The position numbers were made by a program, and so were the translations under genes. From NCBI RefSeq assembly GCF_002224125.1, contig NZ_NCSM01000014.1, positions 816,790 through 880,789 on the forward strand: a stretch of DNA of 64,000 nt, in the 5' to 3' direction. This stretch comes from Streptomyces sp. NBS 14/10 (GTDB lineage: Bacteria > Actinomycetota > Actinomycetes > Streptomycetales > Streptomycetaceae). Of the stretch, positions 8,766 to 16,576 are shown one piece after another. Positions within the stretch are counted from its first letter, which is position 1. Every line of letters begins with the position of its first letter. Under the pieces are notes generated by a model that saw only the letters and a program-made list of their open reading frames with translations, was not told the DNA's origin and made no database searches.

Positions 8766-9128
8766 CTAGCCCGCCGTTGCCAGTCCGGCTGTGATCACCG
8801 TGTCCAGCAGCGAACGCGAGGTCTCCAGCTCCTCGATGGCCGACGTCATCCGCGCCCGTTCGTCCTGCAGCTGCCCGATCAGCTCGGTACAGGTGGGCAC
8901 CAGGCCCTCGCCGTCGTCCCGCAGACACGGCAGGATCTGCGAGATCGTCGCGGTCGACAGCCCGGCGGCGAGCAGCGAGCGGATCCGGTGCACCACGGCC
9001 ACATCGGCCTCGCCGTAGACGCGGTAGCCGCTGGGCAGGCGCTCCGGCTGGAGCAGGTTCTGCTGCTCGTAGTAGCGCAGCAGCCGCTCGTTCACCCCGG
9101 TGCGCCGGGCCAGTTCACCGATGCGCAT
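8766..9128 (-). CDS. MerR-family transcriptional regulator
   Basis: A 120-aa regulator beginning with the canonical MerR winged helix MRIGELARRTGVNERLLRYY, followed by GYRVYGEADVAVVHRI and a C-terminal dimerisation coiled coil (residues 75-115). There is one Cys in the effector region (LPCLRD) and another in PTCTEL, not the paired cysteines of metal sensors. It is therefore probably a small-molecule or stress sensor. It is flanked by the sialidase and the serine hydrolases, all on the same strand; the target is unknown. Confidence 0.9.
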   Translation of the reverse strand: MRIGELARRTGVNERLLRYYEQQNLLQPERLPSGYRVYGEADVAVVHRIRSLLAAGLSTATISQILPCLRDDGEGLVPTCTELIGQLQDERARMTSAIEELETSRSLLDTVITAGLATAG

Positions 9129-9192
9129 GCCATGTCCCCTCTTCGCACCGCCGCCGGACGTCGCCCAGCAGGCTTCTCATGGATGTCAGAGT

Positions 9193-10380
9193 TTACCCGT
9201 CGCCCCCGCACAGCGCGTGATCTATCAGCGCCCTCACCGCCCGGTCGGCCTGTTCCTGCCGCCCCGTATCGGACTCGTCGAAGCTGTTGGTCGACACCGT
9301 CACCGCGCGGCGGCCGTCGGTGGTGACGCCGTTCTCGCTGGAGTAGCCGAGGGCGTTGCCGCCGTGGTGCCAGTAGAAGCCGCCACAGCTCAGCGGGGTC
9401 GTCTCCAGGCCGAGACCGGCGCGGCGCCCCGGCTCGTCGGGTATCGGGACGGTCCGCCGCATCTCGGCGAGCTCGGCGGGGCGCAGCAGCCGCCCGGTGA
9501 GGAGCGCGCCGAAGAAGCGGTTGACGTCCATCGGGGTGGTGACCAGATCGCCGGACGCGTCGGCCGCCGTGGAGTTGAAGACCGTGGTGTCGACGCGGCG
9601 CCCGTCCTCCGCGTAGGTGTGGTACCCGTGCGCGTACGGCGCGGGCAGATACGGGTGGTCGCCCGGCAGGGACGTCCCGGTCAGCCCCAGCGGGCGGATG
9701 ACCCGGTCGCGGACCTCCGCGCGCCAGGGGTGTCCGGTGACCCTCTCGATGATCATTCCTATGACGACATAGTTGGTGTTGGAGTAGCGGTAGGCCGCCC
9801 CGGGCTCGGAATTCGGGGGATGGCCCACCGCGGCGGCCACCAGCTCCCCGGCGGTGTAGTGGCGGAAGCGGTTCTCGTAGTAGCCCCGGGCGGAGTAGCC
9901 CGCGGGGAACACTTCGGGGATGCTCGTATAGCCGCGCAGCCCGCTGGTGTGCTGGAGCAGCTGCCGGACCGTGATGCGGCGGCCATCGTTGCCGTGGCCG
10001 CTGACGACGCCGGGCAGCCATCGGTCCACCGTGTCGTCCAGCGCCAGCCGCCCCTCGCCGACCAGCTGAAGCGCGACGGTGGCCACAAAGGTCTTCACCG
10101 TGCTGCCCGCGCGGTAGTGGGCATCGGTGCGCATGGGGGCGCCGGTGCGCAGATCGGCCTCTCCCGCCCGCGCCGTGGCGGTGCCGGACGGGGTGTCCAG
10201 TACGGCCGCCACCCCGATCGCCCCGGCCCGGTGGACCGCCGCCGTGTCGCGCCGTAACACCTCCGCGCTGCCCTTCCCCGGGGAGCTGCCCTTCCCCGGC
10301 GCGGGGGCCGACGCCACCAGAGCGGCGACGGCCGCCAGGGCGGCCAGGGACGCGGCCACGCGCCGCCTCACCGCGCTCAC
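9193..10380 (-). CDS. Serine hydrolase, beta-lactamase/D-alanyl-D-alanine carboxypeptidase fold
   Basis: A 395-aa secreted class C-type serine hydrolase. An N-terminal signal segment (SLAALAAVAALVASAPA) is followed by SxxK motif STVK (about residue 93), YSNTNY (the YxN motif), and HHGGN (the HxG motif). It probably acts on D-Ala-D-Ala peptides or small esters or lactams in the cell wall. The start overlaps the stop of the upstream paralogue by 4 bp (ATGA), so translation is coupled. The two share about 20-residue blocks such as LDDTVD.WLPG.VSGHGNDG, so they arose by tandem duplication. Confidence 0.9.
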   Translation of the reverse strand: MSAVRRRVAASLAALAAVAALVASAPAPGKGSSPGKGSAEVLRRDTAAVHRAGAIGVAAVLDTPSGTATARAGEADLRTGAPMRTDAHYRAGSTVKTFVATVALQLVGEGRLALDDTVDRWLPGVVSGHGNDGRRITVRQLLQHTSGLRGYTSIPEVFPAGYSARGYYENRFRHYTAGELVAAAVGHPPNSEPGAAYRYSNTNYVVIGMIIERVTGHPWRAEVRDRVIRPLGLTGTSLPGDHPYLPAPYAHGYHTYAEDGRRVDTTVFNSTAADASGDLVTTPMDVNRFFGALLTGRLLRPAELAEMRRTVPIPDEPGRRAGLGLETTPLSCGGFYWHHGGNALGYSSENGVTTDGRRAVTVSTNSFDESDTGRQEQADRAVRALIDHALCGGDG

Positions 10381-11672
10381 CGGCGCGCCACCTCACCGCA
10401 CATCACCCGGTCCAGAAGCGCCTGTACGGCCTTCTCGGCCCTGAGCAACCGCTCGTCGTCCGAGGTGGTCCCGCTGGCGCTGATCACCACCGAGCGCCGC
10501 CCGTCCGCGCTGAACGCCGTCCTCACCGTGCCGCCTTCGAGGTCGCCGCCATGGCCCCAGCGGTAGCCGCCGCAGCTCAGCGGCTGCCGCATCAGCCCGA
10601 GCCCGTACCGCAGCCCGGGGAACGCCATCTCGAAGTCGGGGCCCACGGGGACCGTGCGACGCATCTCGGCGAGCTGCGCGGCAGGCAGGAGGCGACCGCC
10701 GAACAGGGCCGTGAAGAACCGGTCCAGGTCCCGCTGGCTGGTCACCAGCGACCCGGCGGCATCGGCCCACGAGATGTTCCGAACCGTGGTGTCGGTCCAC
10801 CGGTCGGAGCCGGGGAAGCGGTGGTAGTTATGGGCGTACGGCTGCTTCAGATACGGGTCGTCGCCGGGCTCGTAGGTGTCCTTCAGCCCCAGCGGCCGGA
10901 CGATGCGGTCGCGCACCTCATCGGCCCAGGGCCGCCCGGTGGCCTTCTTGATGATCAGGCCGGCGAGCATGTAGTTGGGGTTCGAGTAGTTCCACTTCGG
11001 TTCCGGGTCGTTTGGGTCGGCGGGCGGGAAGTCGGGGCTGTGCCGCATCGCTCCGGCGATGCTCTGCTCCGGATCGAAGTGGTAGAGCTTCGTCCGCTCG
11101 AAATCCTCTGCCGTGTTCCCCAGGTCCTCCTCCAGGCCGTAGTTGTAGATGCCGCTGGTGTGCTGGAGCAGATTCCGGATGGTGATGCGGCTGCCGTCGT
11201 TGCCATGGCCCGACACCAGGCCCGGCAGCCAGCTGTCGACGGTGTCGTCCAGCGACAGCCGCCCCTCGGCCGCAAGTTGCAGCACGACCGTGGCCACGAA
11301 GGTCTTGGTGACGCTGGCGGCCCGGAAGTTCGCACCGTACGGAACCGGGCGGCCGGTGTGCAGCTCGGCCTCGCCGGCGCGGGCCAGGATCCGGCGGCGG
11401 CCGTCGCGCACCTCCACGGACATGCCGATGTACCCGGCCTCCCGGAGGGTCCTGGCCACTTCGTCACGCAACTCGTCCTGGCCGGGTGAGGTGGCGGGCG
11501 GTGCATGGGGGGATGCCGCGGCCGGCACCGCCGCGACGCCGCCGGCCGCGACCACGGCGAGCGCGGCGGCCGCGGCCATGCCCCCCAACCGGAGGTTCTT
11601 CGAGCGGAGTTGGCCCCATCGGAGCTTGTGGGCGGACGTCGGGACGGAGGGTGTCAAGGCGGTTTCCTTCAT
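10377..11672 (-). CDS. Serine hydrolase, beta-lactamase fold (paralogue of the next gene)
   Basis: A secreted class C/DD-carboxypeptidase-like hydrolase of 431 aa. It has a hydrophobic export segment (MAAAAALAVVAAGGVAAVPAAA), the catalytic SVTK, YSNPNY and GHGGD motifs, and a long cap region between them. The ATG at 11672 is chosen because GGAGGG lies 8 nt upstream; a GTG three codons earlier is the alternative. It is the first gene of a two-gene unit and overlaps the downstream paralogue by ATGA. The physiological substrate is not evident; resistance to beta-lactams should not be assumed. Confidence 0.9.
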   Translation of the reverse strand: MKETALTPSVPTSAHKLRWGQLRSKNLRLGGMAAAAALAVVAAGGVAAVPAAASPHAPPATSPGQDELRDEVARTLREAGYIGMSVEVRDGRRRILARAGEAELHTGRPVPYGANFRAASVTKTFVATVVLQLAAEGRLSLDDTVDSWLPGLVSGHGNDGSRITIRNLLQHTSGIYNYGLEEDLGNTAEDFERTKLYHFDPEQSIAGAMRHSPDFPPADPNDPEPKWNYSNPNYMLAGLIIKKATGRPWADEVRDRIVRPLGLKDTYEPGDDPYLKQPYAHNYHRFPGSDRWTDTTVRNISWADAAGSLVTSQRDLDRFFTALFGGRLLPAAQLAEMRRTVPVGPDFEMAFPGLRYGLGLMRQPLSCGGYRWGHGGDLEGGTVRTAFSADGRRSVVISASGTTSDDERLLRAEKAVQALLDRVMCGEVARR

Positions 11673-11781
11673 GCTCACCACCCTCCCGGAGGCGGTGGTG
11701 CCGGACCATCACACCAGCCCTAGTCCCGAGGTCATGCCAGCCCTACTCCTCGGGTATGGCCAGCCCTACCCCGACGGACCG

Positions 11782-12540
11782 TCAGGCCGAGGACCCGCTG
11801 TCGATGACCAGGTCCGTGCCGACCACCGCGCCGGCCGCGGGCGAGGCGAGGTAGAGCACCGCGGCCGCGACCTCCTCGGTCTCCGCGAGCCGGCCCAGCG
11901 GGGTGTCCCGCTTCATCCGCTCGGCCCGCCCGGCCTCCGTCTCGCCGGGCCGCAGCGACATCGAGGTGGCGGCGGCGCCCGGGCTGACCGCGTTGATGCG
12001 GATGCCCTGGTGGATGTGGTCGAGGGCGGCGGCGCGGGTGAGCGCGGACACCGCCGCCTTCGAGGTGAGGTACGCGGCGAGGTTGGGGATCCGGAGGTGC
12101 GCGCCCAGGTTGGAGGCGATGTTGACGATGGCGCCGCCGCCGTGGTCCTTCATGTGCGCGATCTCGTGCTTCATGGCCAGCCAGACGCCGGTGACATTGG
12201 TCCGCTGCACCGCCTCCCAGTCCTCCTCGCTCACCTCGCCGACGGGCCCCACGCCGCGCAGGATCCCGGCGTTGTTCACCGCGATGTCCAGCCCGCCGAA
12301 CCGGGTGACGGTCTCCTGGACGAGCGCGTGGAGCTGCCCGGAGTCGGTGACGTCGGCCACGGCCGCGGCGGCCTTCCCGCCGGCGGCCTCGATCAGCCCG
12401 ACGGTCTCGTCCAGCGTGGCCGCGGTACGCCCCGCGGCGACCACGGACGCGCCTTCGGCGGCGAAGGCGAGCGCGATCGCGCGGCCGAGGCCGGAGCCCG
12501 CGCCGGTGACGAGCGCGGTCTTGCCGGGGAAGCGGTTCAT
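11782..12540 (-). CDS. SDR-family NAD(P)-dependent oxidoreductase
   Basis: A 252-aa classical short-chain dehydrogenase: cofactor loop TGAGSGLG (residues 12-19), NNAG, catalytic Ser/Tyr/Lys region (NIASNLG then YLTSK) and C-terminal LVIDSG. The ATG at 12540 has AAGGAG at good spacing. It follows an MFS exporter by 84 bp on the same strand, with a TetR gene upstream of that, so the three may form a TetR-controlled group. The substrate is unknown. Confidence 0.9.
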   Translation of the reverse strand: MNRFPGKTALVTGAGSGLGRAIALAFAAEGASVVAAGRTAATLDETVGLIEAAGGKAAAAVADVTDSGQLHALVQETVTRFGGLDIAVNNAGILRGVGPVGEVSEEDWEAVQRTNVTGVWLAMKHEIAHMKDHGGGAIVNIASNLGAHLRIPNLAAYLTSKAAVSALTRAAALDHIHQGIRINAVSPGAAATSMSLRPGETEAGRAERMKRDTPLGRLAETEEVAAAVLYLASPAAGAVVGTDLVIDSGSSA

Positions 12541-12624
12541 GGGTGTCTCCTTGAGAGAGATGGGTGATAGGTGACGGGTGGTTCAGGAGGCGGTAGGCGG
12601 TTCAGGAAGCGGCCGGCCGGTGGC

Positions 12625-14022
12625 TCAGGACGGCCGTGGTCCGCTGCGCCGGCTCAGCGCGGTGAGGGCGGCGAGCGCCGCCAGCGCGGCACCCGTCGCG
12701 GCCAGGGACGAGGCGTCGCCGCCGAGCGTCAGCAGGACGGCGAACAGGACGGTCGGGCCGAACTCCATCGCCGTGTTCATCACGCCGCCCGCGAGCCCGG
12801 CCTGTCCCGCCGGCACACCGTCGGTGGCGAGCACCGCGGCGCCCGCGAAGGAGGCCGCCGTACCGAGCGGCAGCAGCACAAGACCCGGCAGCAGCCCGTA
12901 CGCGTACGGCGTGCCCGCGTCGAGCCCGCCGAGCGCGAGCAGCACGAGCCCCGCGCCGCCCACGCCGAGCCCGGCGGCGGTCACGGCCCGGGCCCCGTAG
13001 CGCCCGATCAGCGGCCCCGCCGCCCGCCCCGAGGCGAGCAGCGCGACGGCGAACGGCACGAAGGCGGCCGAGGTGCGCAGCGCCGACCAGTCGCGCTCCT
13101 GCTGGAGGTGGAGCGAGAGGACCACAAAGGTCATCGCGGTCCCGCAGGCGGTCAGCGCGATCGCCGAGAGCGCGAGCGCCCGCCGCCGGTCGAGCAGAAA
13201 GCGGGGCGGCAGCAGCGGGTCGCGGGCACGGCGCTCGGCGCCCCAGAACCCGGCGAGCAGCACGGCCCCCGAGAGCAGCGGCACCAGCACGCCGGCCGAC
13301 GACCAGGGGTGGGCGTCGGTGACCACGAGCCCGTAACTGGCCAGGGTGATGCCGCAGGTGGCGAGGAAGGCGCCCGGGAGGTCGAGTGCCCTGCCCCCGC
13401 CCGGCGTGGTGTCCGGCAGCAGCCGCGGCACGAGGGCGAGGGCCGCGCCGGCCACCAGAAGCGGTACGGCGAAGTTCCAGCGCCAGGACAGCAGGGTCGA
13501 GATGACGCCGGAGAGCAGATTGCCCGCGGTCGCGCCGAGCACCGAAAGACCGCCCCAGGTCGCCATCGCCCTGCCGTACGCGGCGGGGGAGGGGAAGACG
13601 GCGCGCAGCACGGCCATGGCGGCGGGCGCGCTCAGCGCCGCCCCCGCGCCCTGTGCGAACCGCGCCGCGAGCAGGGCCTCGAAGCCGGGGGCGAGCGGGG
13701 CGGCGGCCGAGGCGGCGGCGAGGAGCACGAGCCCCGCGGTGAGCGTCCGCCGCCCGCCGTACCGGTCGGCCAGCCGCCCGCCGAAGAGCAGCAGCCCGGC
13801 GAAGGTGAGCCCATAGGCGGCGCTCAACAGGATCAAGTCCGAGCGCTGGAGACCGAATTCGCGCCCGATGCGGGGGAGCGGTACGGAGATCGCGGCGAGC
13901 GTGAAGATCAGCGTGGCCTGGACGCTGCCGAGCAGGACGAAGGCGCCGCGCGGGCTGCCCTGCCGGGTCTGCCGGACAGCGCCGGCCGTGGCGTTTGGCT
14001 CGTTGCTGGTTTCGGCGGTCAT
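12625..14022 (-). CDS. MFS transporter, EmrB/QacA-like drug exporter
   Basis: A 465-aa membrane protein with about 14 predicted hydrophobic segments, typical of DHA2 proton-driven efflux pumps. Motif A-like sequence LLLFGGRLADRYGGRRT lies near residue 75, and a motif C-like stretch (GATAGNLLSGVIS) near residue 165. GGGGGACC precedes the ATG. It lies between a TetR regulator and an SDR, the usual layout of an inducible efflux unit. A small palindrome upstream (14053-14062) is a candidate operator. Confidence 0.9.
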   Translation of the reverse strand: MTAETSNEPNATAGAVRQTRQGSPRGAFVLLGSVQATLIFTLAAISVPLPRIGREFGLQRSDLILLSAAYGLTFAGLLLFGGRLADRYGGRRTLTAGLVLLAAASAAAPLAPGFEALLAARFAQGAGAALSAPAAMAVLRAVFPSPAAYGRAMATWGGLSVLGATAGNLLSGVISTLLSWRWNFAVPLLVAGAALALVPRLLPDTTPGGGRALDLPGAFLATCGITLASYGLVVTDAHPWSSAGVLVPLLSGAVLLAGFWGAERRARDPLLPPRFLLDRRRALALSAIALTACGTAMTFVVLSLHLQQERDWSALRTSAAFVPFAVALLASGRAAGPLIGRYGARAVTAAGLGVGGAGLVLLALGGLDAGTPYAYGLLPGLVLLPLGTAASFAGAAVLATDGVPAGQAGLAGGVMNTAMEFGPTVLFAVLLTLGGDASSLAATGAALAALAALTALSRRSGPRPS

Positions 14023-14052
14023 GGTCCCCCGATTTCCTGACCAGATTTCTTG

Positions 14053-14062
14053 ACCGAACGGT
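14053..14062. promoter_or_regulatory. Candidate TetR operator ACCGAACGGT
   Basis: The palindromic core ACCG-AA-CGGT sits 30 bp upstream of the MFS start, between it and the TetR gene. Its place and shape suit autorepression or pump control by the neighbouring TetR protein. This is inference only. Confidence 0.35.
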
Positions 14063-14098
14063 TCATTATGAGGGCATGCGTAAGAGCCGCGGTGTGGC

Positions 14099-14683
14099 TC
14101 AGTCCAGCATGGCCAGCGCCTGCTCGGCCGCGTCCCGGACCCTGGCCGGGTCCTGTGAGGCCTTGCCGACCACCCGCAGCCCCTGCATCAGCACGAACAG
14201 CATGCGGGCCAGCGCCCGCGGATCGCGGTCCTCCGGCAGCTCGCCCTGGGCCTGGGCGCGGACCAGCGCGGCGTACAGCGGGGTCTCGATGTGCTCCCAG
14301 CTGATCTCGACCCGCCGGGCCACCACGGGGTCGTGCGGGGCCAGTTCCGCCGCGCTGTTGGTGATGAAGCAGCCGCGGCGCCGCTGCTCAGGGGAGGCGG
14401 CCTCGGCGGCGAAGCCGCGCACCAGCGCCCGTACCGCGGGCAGCGCGGGGCCCGGCTGGGACAGGCGGCTCACCAGGGGCGGGTCGAGTGTCTCGGCGTA
14501 CCGGTCCAGGGCCTTCAGGTACAGCTCGTGCTTGTTGCCGAAGGTCGCGTAGATGCTGGCGCGGCCGATGCCGAGGTGTTCGACGAGATCCGCCATCGAG
14601 GTGGCCTCGTAGCCGCGCTGCCAGAACAGCTCAAGCGCCGACTGGAGTGCCGCGTCGGGGTCGAATTCCTTGGTCCTGGCCAT
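14099..14683 (-). CDS. TetR/AcrR-family transcriptional regulator
   Basis: A 194-aa repressor. The N-terminal HTH is clear: ALELFWQRGYEATSMADLVEHL, then GIGRASIYATFGNKHELYLKAL. The remaining helices form the ligand-binding and dimer domain (a TetR_C_11-like tail, ARMLFVLMQGLRVVGK). It is immediately upstream of the MFS exporter on the same strand and is expected to repress it until a ligand binds. Confidence 0.92.
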   Translation of the reverse strand: MARTKEFDPDAALQSALELFWQRGYEATSMADLVEHLGIGRASIYATFGNKHELYLKALDRYAETLDPPLVSRLSQPGPALPAVRALVRGFAAEAASPEQRRRGCFITNSAAELAPHDPVVARRVEISWEHIETPLYAALVRAQAQGELPEDRDPRALARMLFVLMQGLRVVGKASQDPARVRDAAEQALAMLD

Positions 14684-14846
14684 GGCGCAGACTCTAGACT
14701 CAACAAGAACGATCAGTCAATAAAAGGCCGGTCCAGCCAGTACAGGGCCAGGAGCCAGAGGGCCAGAAGTTGGGAGAAGGGCCGGCCGGCGCAGGGGGCG
14801 CTCCTCACCGGCCGGTCCGTCATCCCGTGCAGCGGGCAGACCGGTG

Positions 14847-15701
14847 TCAGGTCCTGCCGGCCGCTGTCCGCAGGGCAAGCCGGTGCTCGCCCGCGTACAC
14901 GTTCATGGAGGCGCCGCGCAGAAAGCCGACCAGTGTCAGCCCGGTCTCGGCGGCCAGGTCCACGGCCAGCGACGAGGGCGCCGAGACGGCCGCGAGGACC
15001 GGGATCCCCGCCATGACCGCCTTCTGCGCGAGCTCGAACGAGGCCCGGCCGGAGACCAGCAGCACGGCCCCGGACAGCGGCAGCAGCCCCTGCTGCAGCG
15101 CCCGCCCGACCAGTTTGTCCACCGCGTTGTGCCGGCCCACGTCCTCGCGTACGTCCAGCAGCTCGCCCTCCGGGGTGAACAGCGCCGCCGCGTGCAGCCC
15201 CCCGGTCCGGTCGAAGACGCGCTGCGCGGCGCGGAGCCGGTCGGGGAGGGAGGCCAGCGTCTCCGGCTCGATCCGCACCGGGGCGTTCTCGTCGTCGCCC
15301 ACCGGCCAGCGCGCCGTGGTGCGCACCGCGTCCAGGCTGGCCTTGCCGCACAGCCCGCATGACGAGGTCGTGTAGACGTTGCGCTCCAGGGTGATGTCGG
15401 GGACGGGGACGCCGGGCGCCAGCTTCACGTCCACCACGTTGTACGTGTTCGAGCCGTCCTCGGTGGCCCCCGCGCAGTAGACGATGTTCGCCAGCTCGTC
15501 CGCCCGCCCCAGGACCCCCTCGCTCACCAGGAAACCGGCGGCGAGCGCGAAGTCGTCGCCCGGTGTGCGCATGGTGATCGCCAACGGCTTTCCGTTCAGC
15601 CGGATCTCCAGGGGTTCCTCGGCGACGAGGGTGTCCGGGCGCGTGCTCACCGCGCCGTCCCGGATGCGGATGACGCGGCGGCGCTCGGTGACCCGTCCCA
15701 T
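14847..15701 (-). CDS. fdhD: Formate dehydrogenase accessory sulfurtransferase FdhD
   Basis: A 284-aa protein that transfers sulfur from a cysteine desulfurase to the Mo-bis-MGD cofactor of formate dehydrogenase. The catalytic double-cysteine motif CGLCGKASL lies near residue 115. Other family blocks are TMRTPGDDFALAAGFLVSEG, VREDVGRHNAVDKLVGRAL and LVSGRASFELAQKA. It is the last gene of the formate dehydrogenase operon, 14 bp after the iron-sulfur subunit, which supports cofactor maturation for that enzyme. The 163-bp gap to the TetR gene downstream contains GGCCGG-rich short repeats but no clear gene. Confidence 0.96.
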   Translation of the reverse strand: MGRVTERRRVIRIRDGAVSTRPDTLVAEEPLEIRLNGKPLAITMRTPGDDFALAAGFLVSEGVLGRADELANIVYCAGATEDGSNTYNVVDVKLAPGVPVPDITLERNVYTTSSCGLCGKASLDAVRTTARWPVGDDENAPVRIEPETLASLPDRLRAAQRVFDRTGGLHAAALFTPEGELLDVREDVGRHNAVDKLVGRALQQGLLPLSGAVLLVSGRASFELAQKAVMAGIPVLAAVSAPSSLAVDLAAETGLTLVGFLRGASMNVYAGEHRLALRTAAGRT

Positions 15702-15715
15702 ATCGATCAGTCCCG

Positions 15716-16576
15716 TCAGTCCCGGTTCTGTACGTGCTGGTAGCCGAAGCGACCCTTGATACAGAGATTGCCGTGGGTCACCGGATTGTCGTGTGGCGAG
15801 GTGACCTTCACGATCTCATTGTCCTGCACATGGAGTGTGAGGTTGCAGCCGACGCCGCAGTAGGCGCATACGGTCGTGGTCTCGGTCTGCGCCGACTCGT
15901 CCCAGGTCCCGGCCGCCCGCATATCGAATTCCGACCTGAAGCTGAGGGCGCCGGTCGGGCACACCTCGATGCAGTTGCCGCAGTACACACAGGCCGAGTC
16001 GGTCAGCGGGGCGTCGTGCTCGGCGGAGATACGGGCGTCGAAGCCGCGGCCCGCGACCGCGATGGCGAAGGTGTTCTGCCACTGCTCACCACACGCGTCC
16101 ACGCACTTGTAGCAGAGGATGCACTTGTCGTAGTCGCGGACATAGAGGTCGTTGTCGATCTTCGGCTGCTCGTCCATCCGGGCGGCGTCCGGCCCGAAGC
16201 GGCCCGGCTCGGCCCCGTACTCCTCGATCCACTCGGCGGCGCGCGGTGTTGTCGACAGATCGGTCGAGGAGGCCAGTAGTTCCAGGACGACCTTTCGGCT
16301 ATGCCGGGCCCGGTCGGTGTCCGTACGCACCTCCATGCCCGGCTCCACGCGGCGCGAGCAGGCCGGGGCGAGGGTCCGCGCGCCCTCGACCTCCACCACA
16401 CACACCCGGCAGGCGTTCTTGGGGGTGAGCGTGTCGCCCTGGCACAGCGTCGGGATGTCCTTGCCCGAGGCGCGGCACGCGTCCAGGAGCGTGGATCCCT
16501 CGGGGGCGCGCACCGGCTCCCCGTCGAGCGTGAAGTCGACCAGGCGGCGCGGCGGCTGAAGCGGAACGGCAGTCAT
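15716..16576 (-). CDS. Formate dehydrogenase iron-sulfur subunit: N-terminal half of a split FdhA/NuoG-like polypeptide
   Basis: A 286-aa electron-transfer subunit. In order: a plant-type 2Fe-2S ferredoxin domain (LCQGDTLTPKNACRVCVVEV, residues 40-65), the His/Cys NuoG-like cluster region, two 4Fe-4S motifs (CILCYKCVDAC and CVYCGNCIEVCPTGAL), and finally a CAYCGVGCNL...NLCIKGRFGY module. That last module normally begins the molybdopterin catalytic polypeptide, and the protein ends right after it. The continuation (RYPRLTHPLVRD) is encoded two genes upstream. Its ATG overlaps the stop of the E/F subunit (ATGA). Confidence 0.92.
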   Translation of the reverse strand: MTAVPLQPPRRLVDFTLDGEPVRAPEGSTLLDACRASGKDIPTLCQGDTLTPKNACRVCVVEVEGARTLAPACSRRVEPGMEVRTDTDRARHSRKVVLELLASSTDLSTTPRAAEWIEEYGAEPGRFGPDAARMDEQPKIDNDLYVRDYDKCILCYKCVDACGEQWQNTFAIAVAGRGFDARISAEHDAPLTDSACVYCGNCIEVCPTGALSFRSEFDMRAAGTWDESAQTETTTVCAYCGVGCNLTLHVQDNEIVKVTSPHDNPVTHGNLCIKGRFGYQHVQNRD

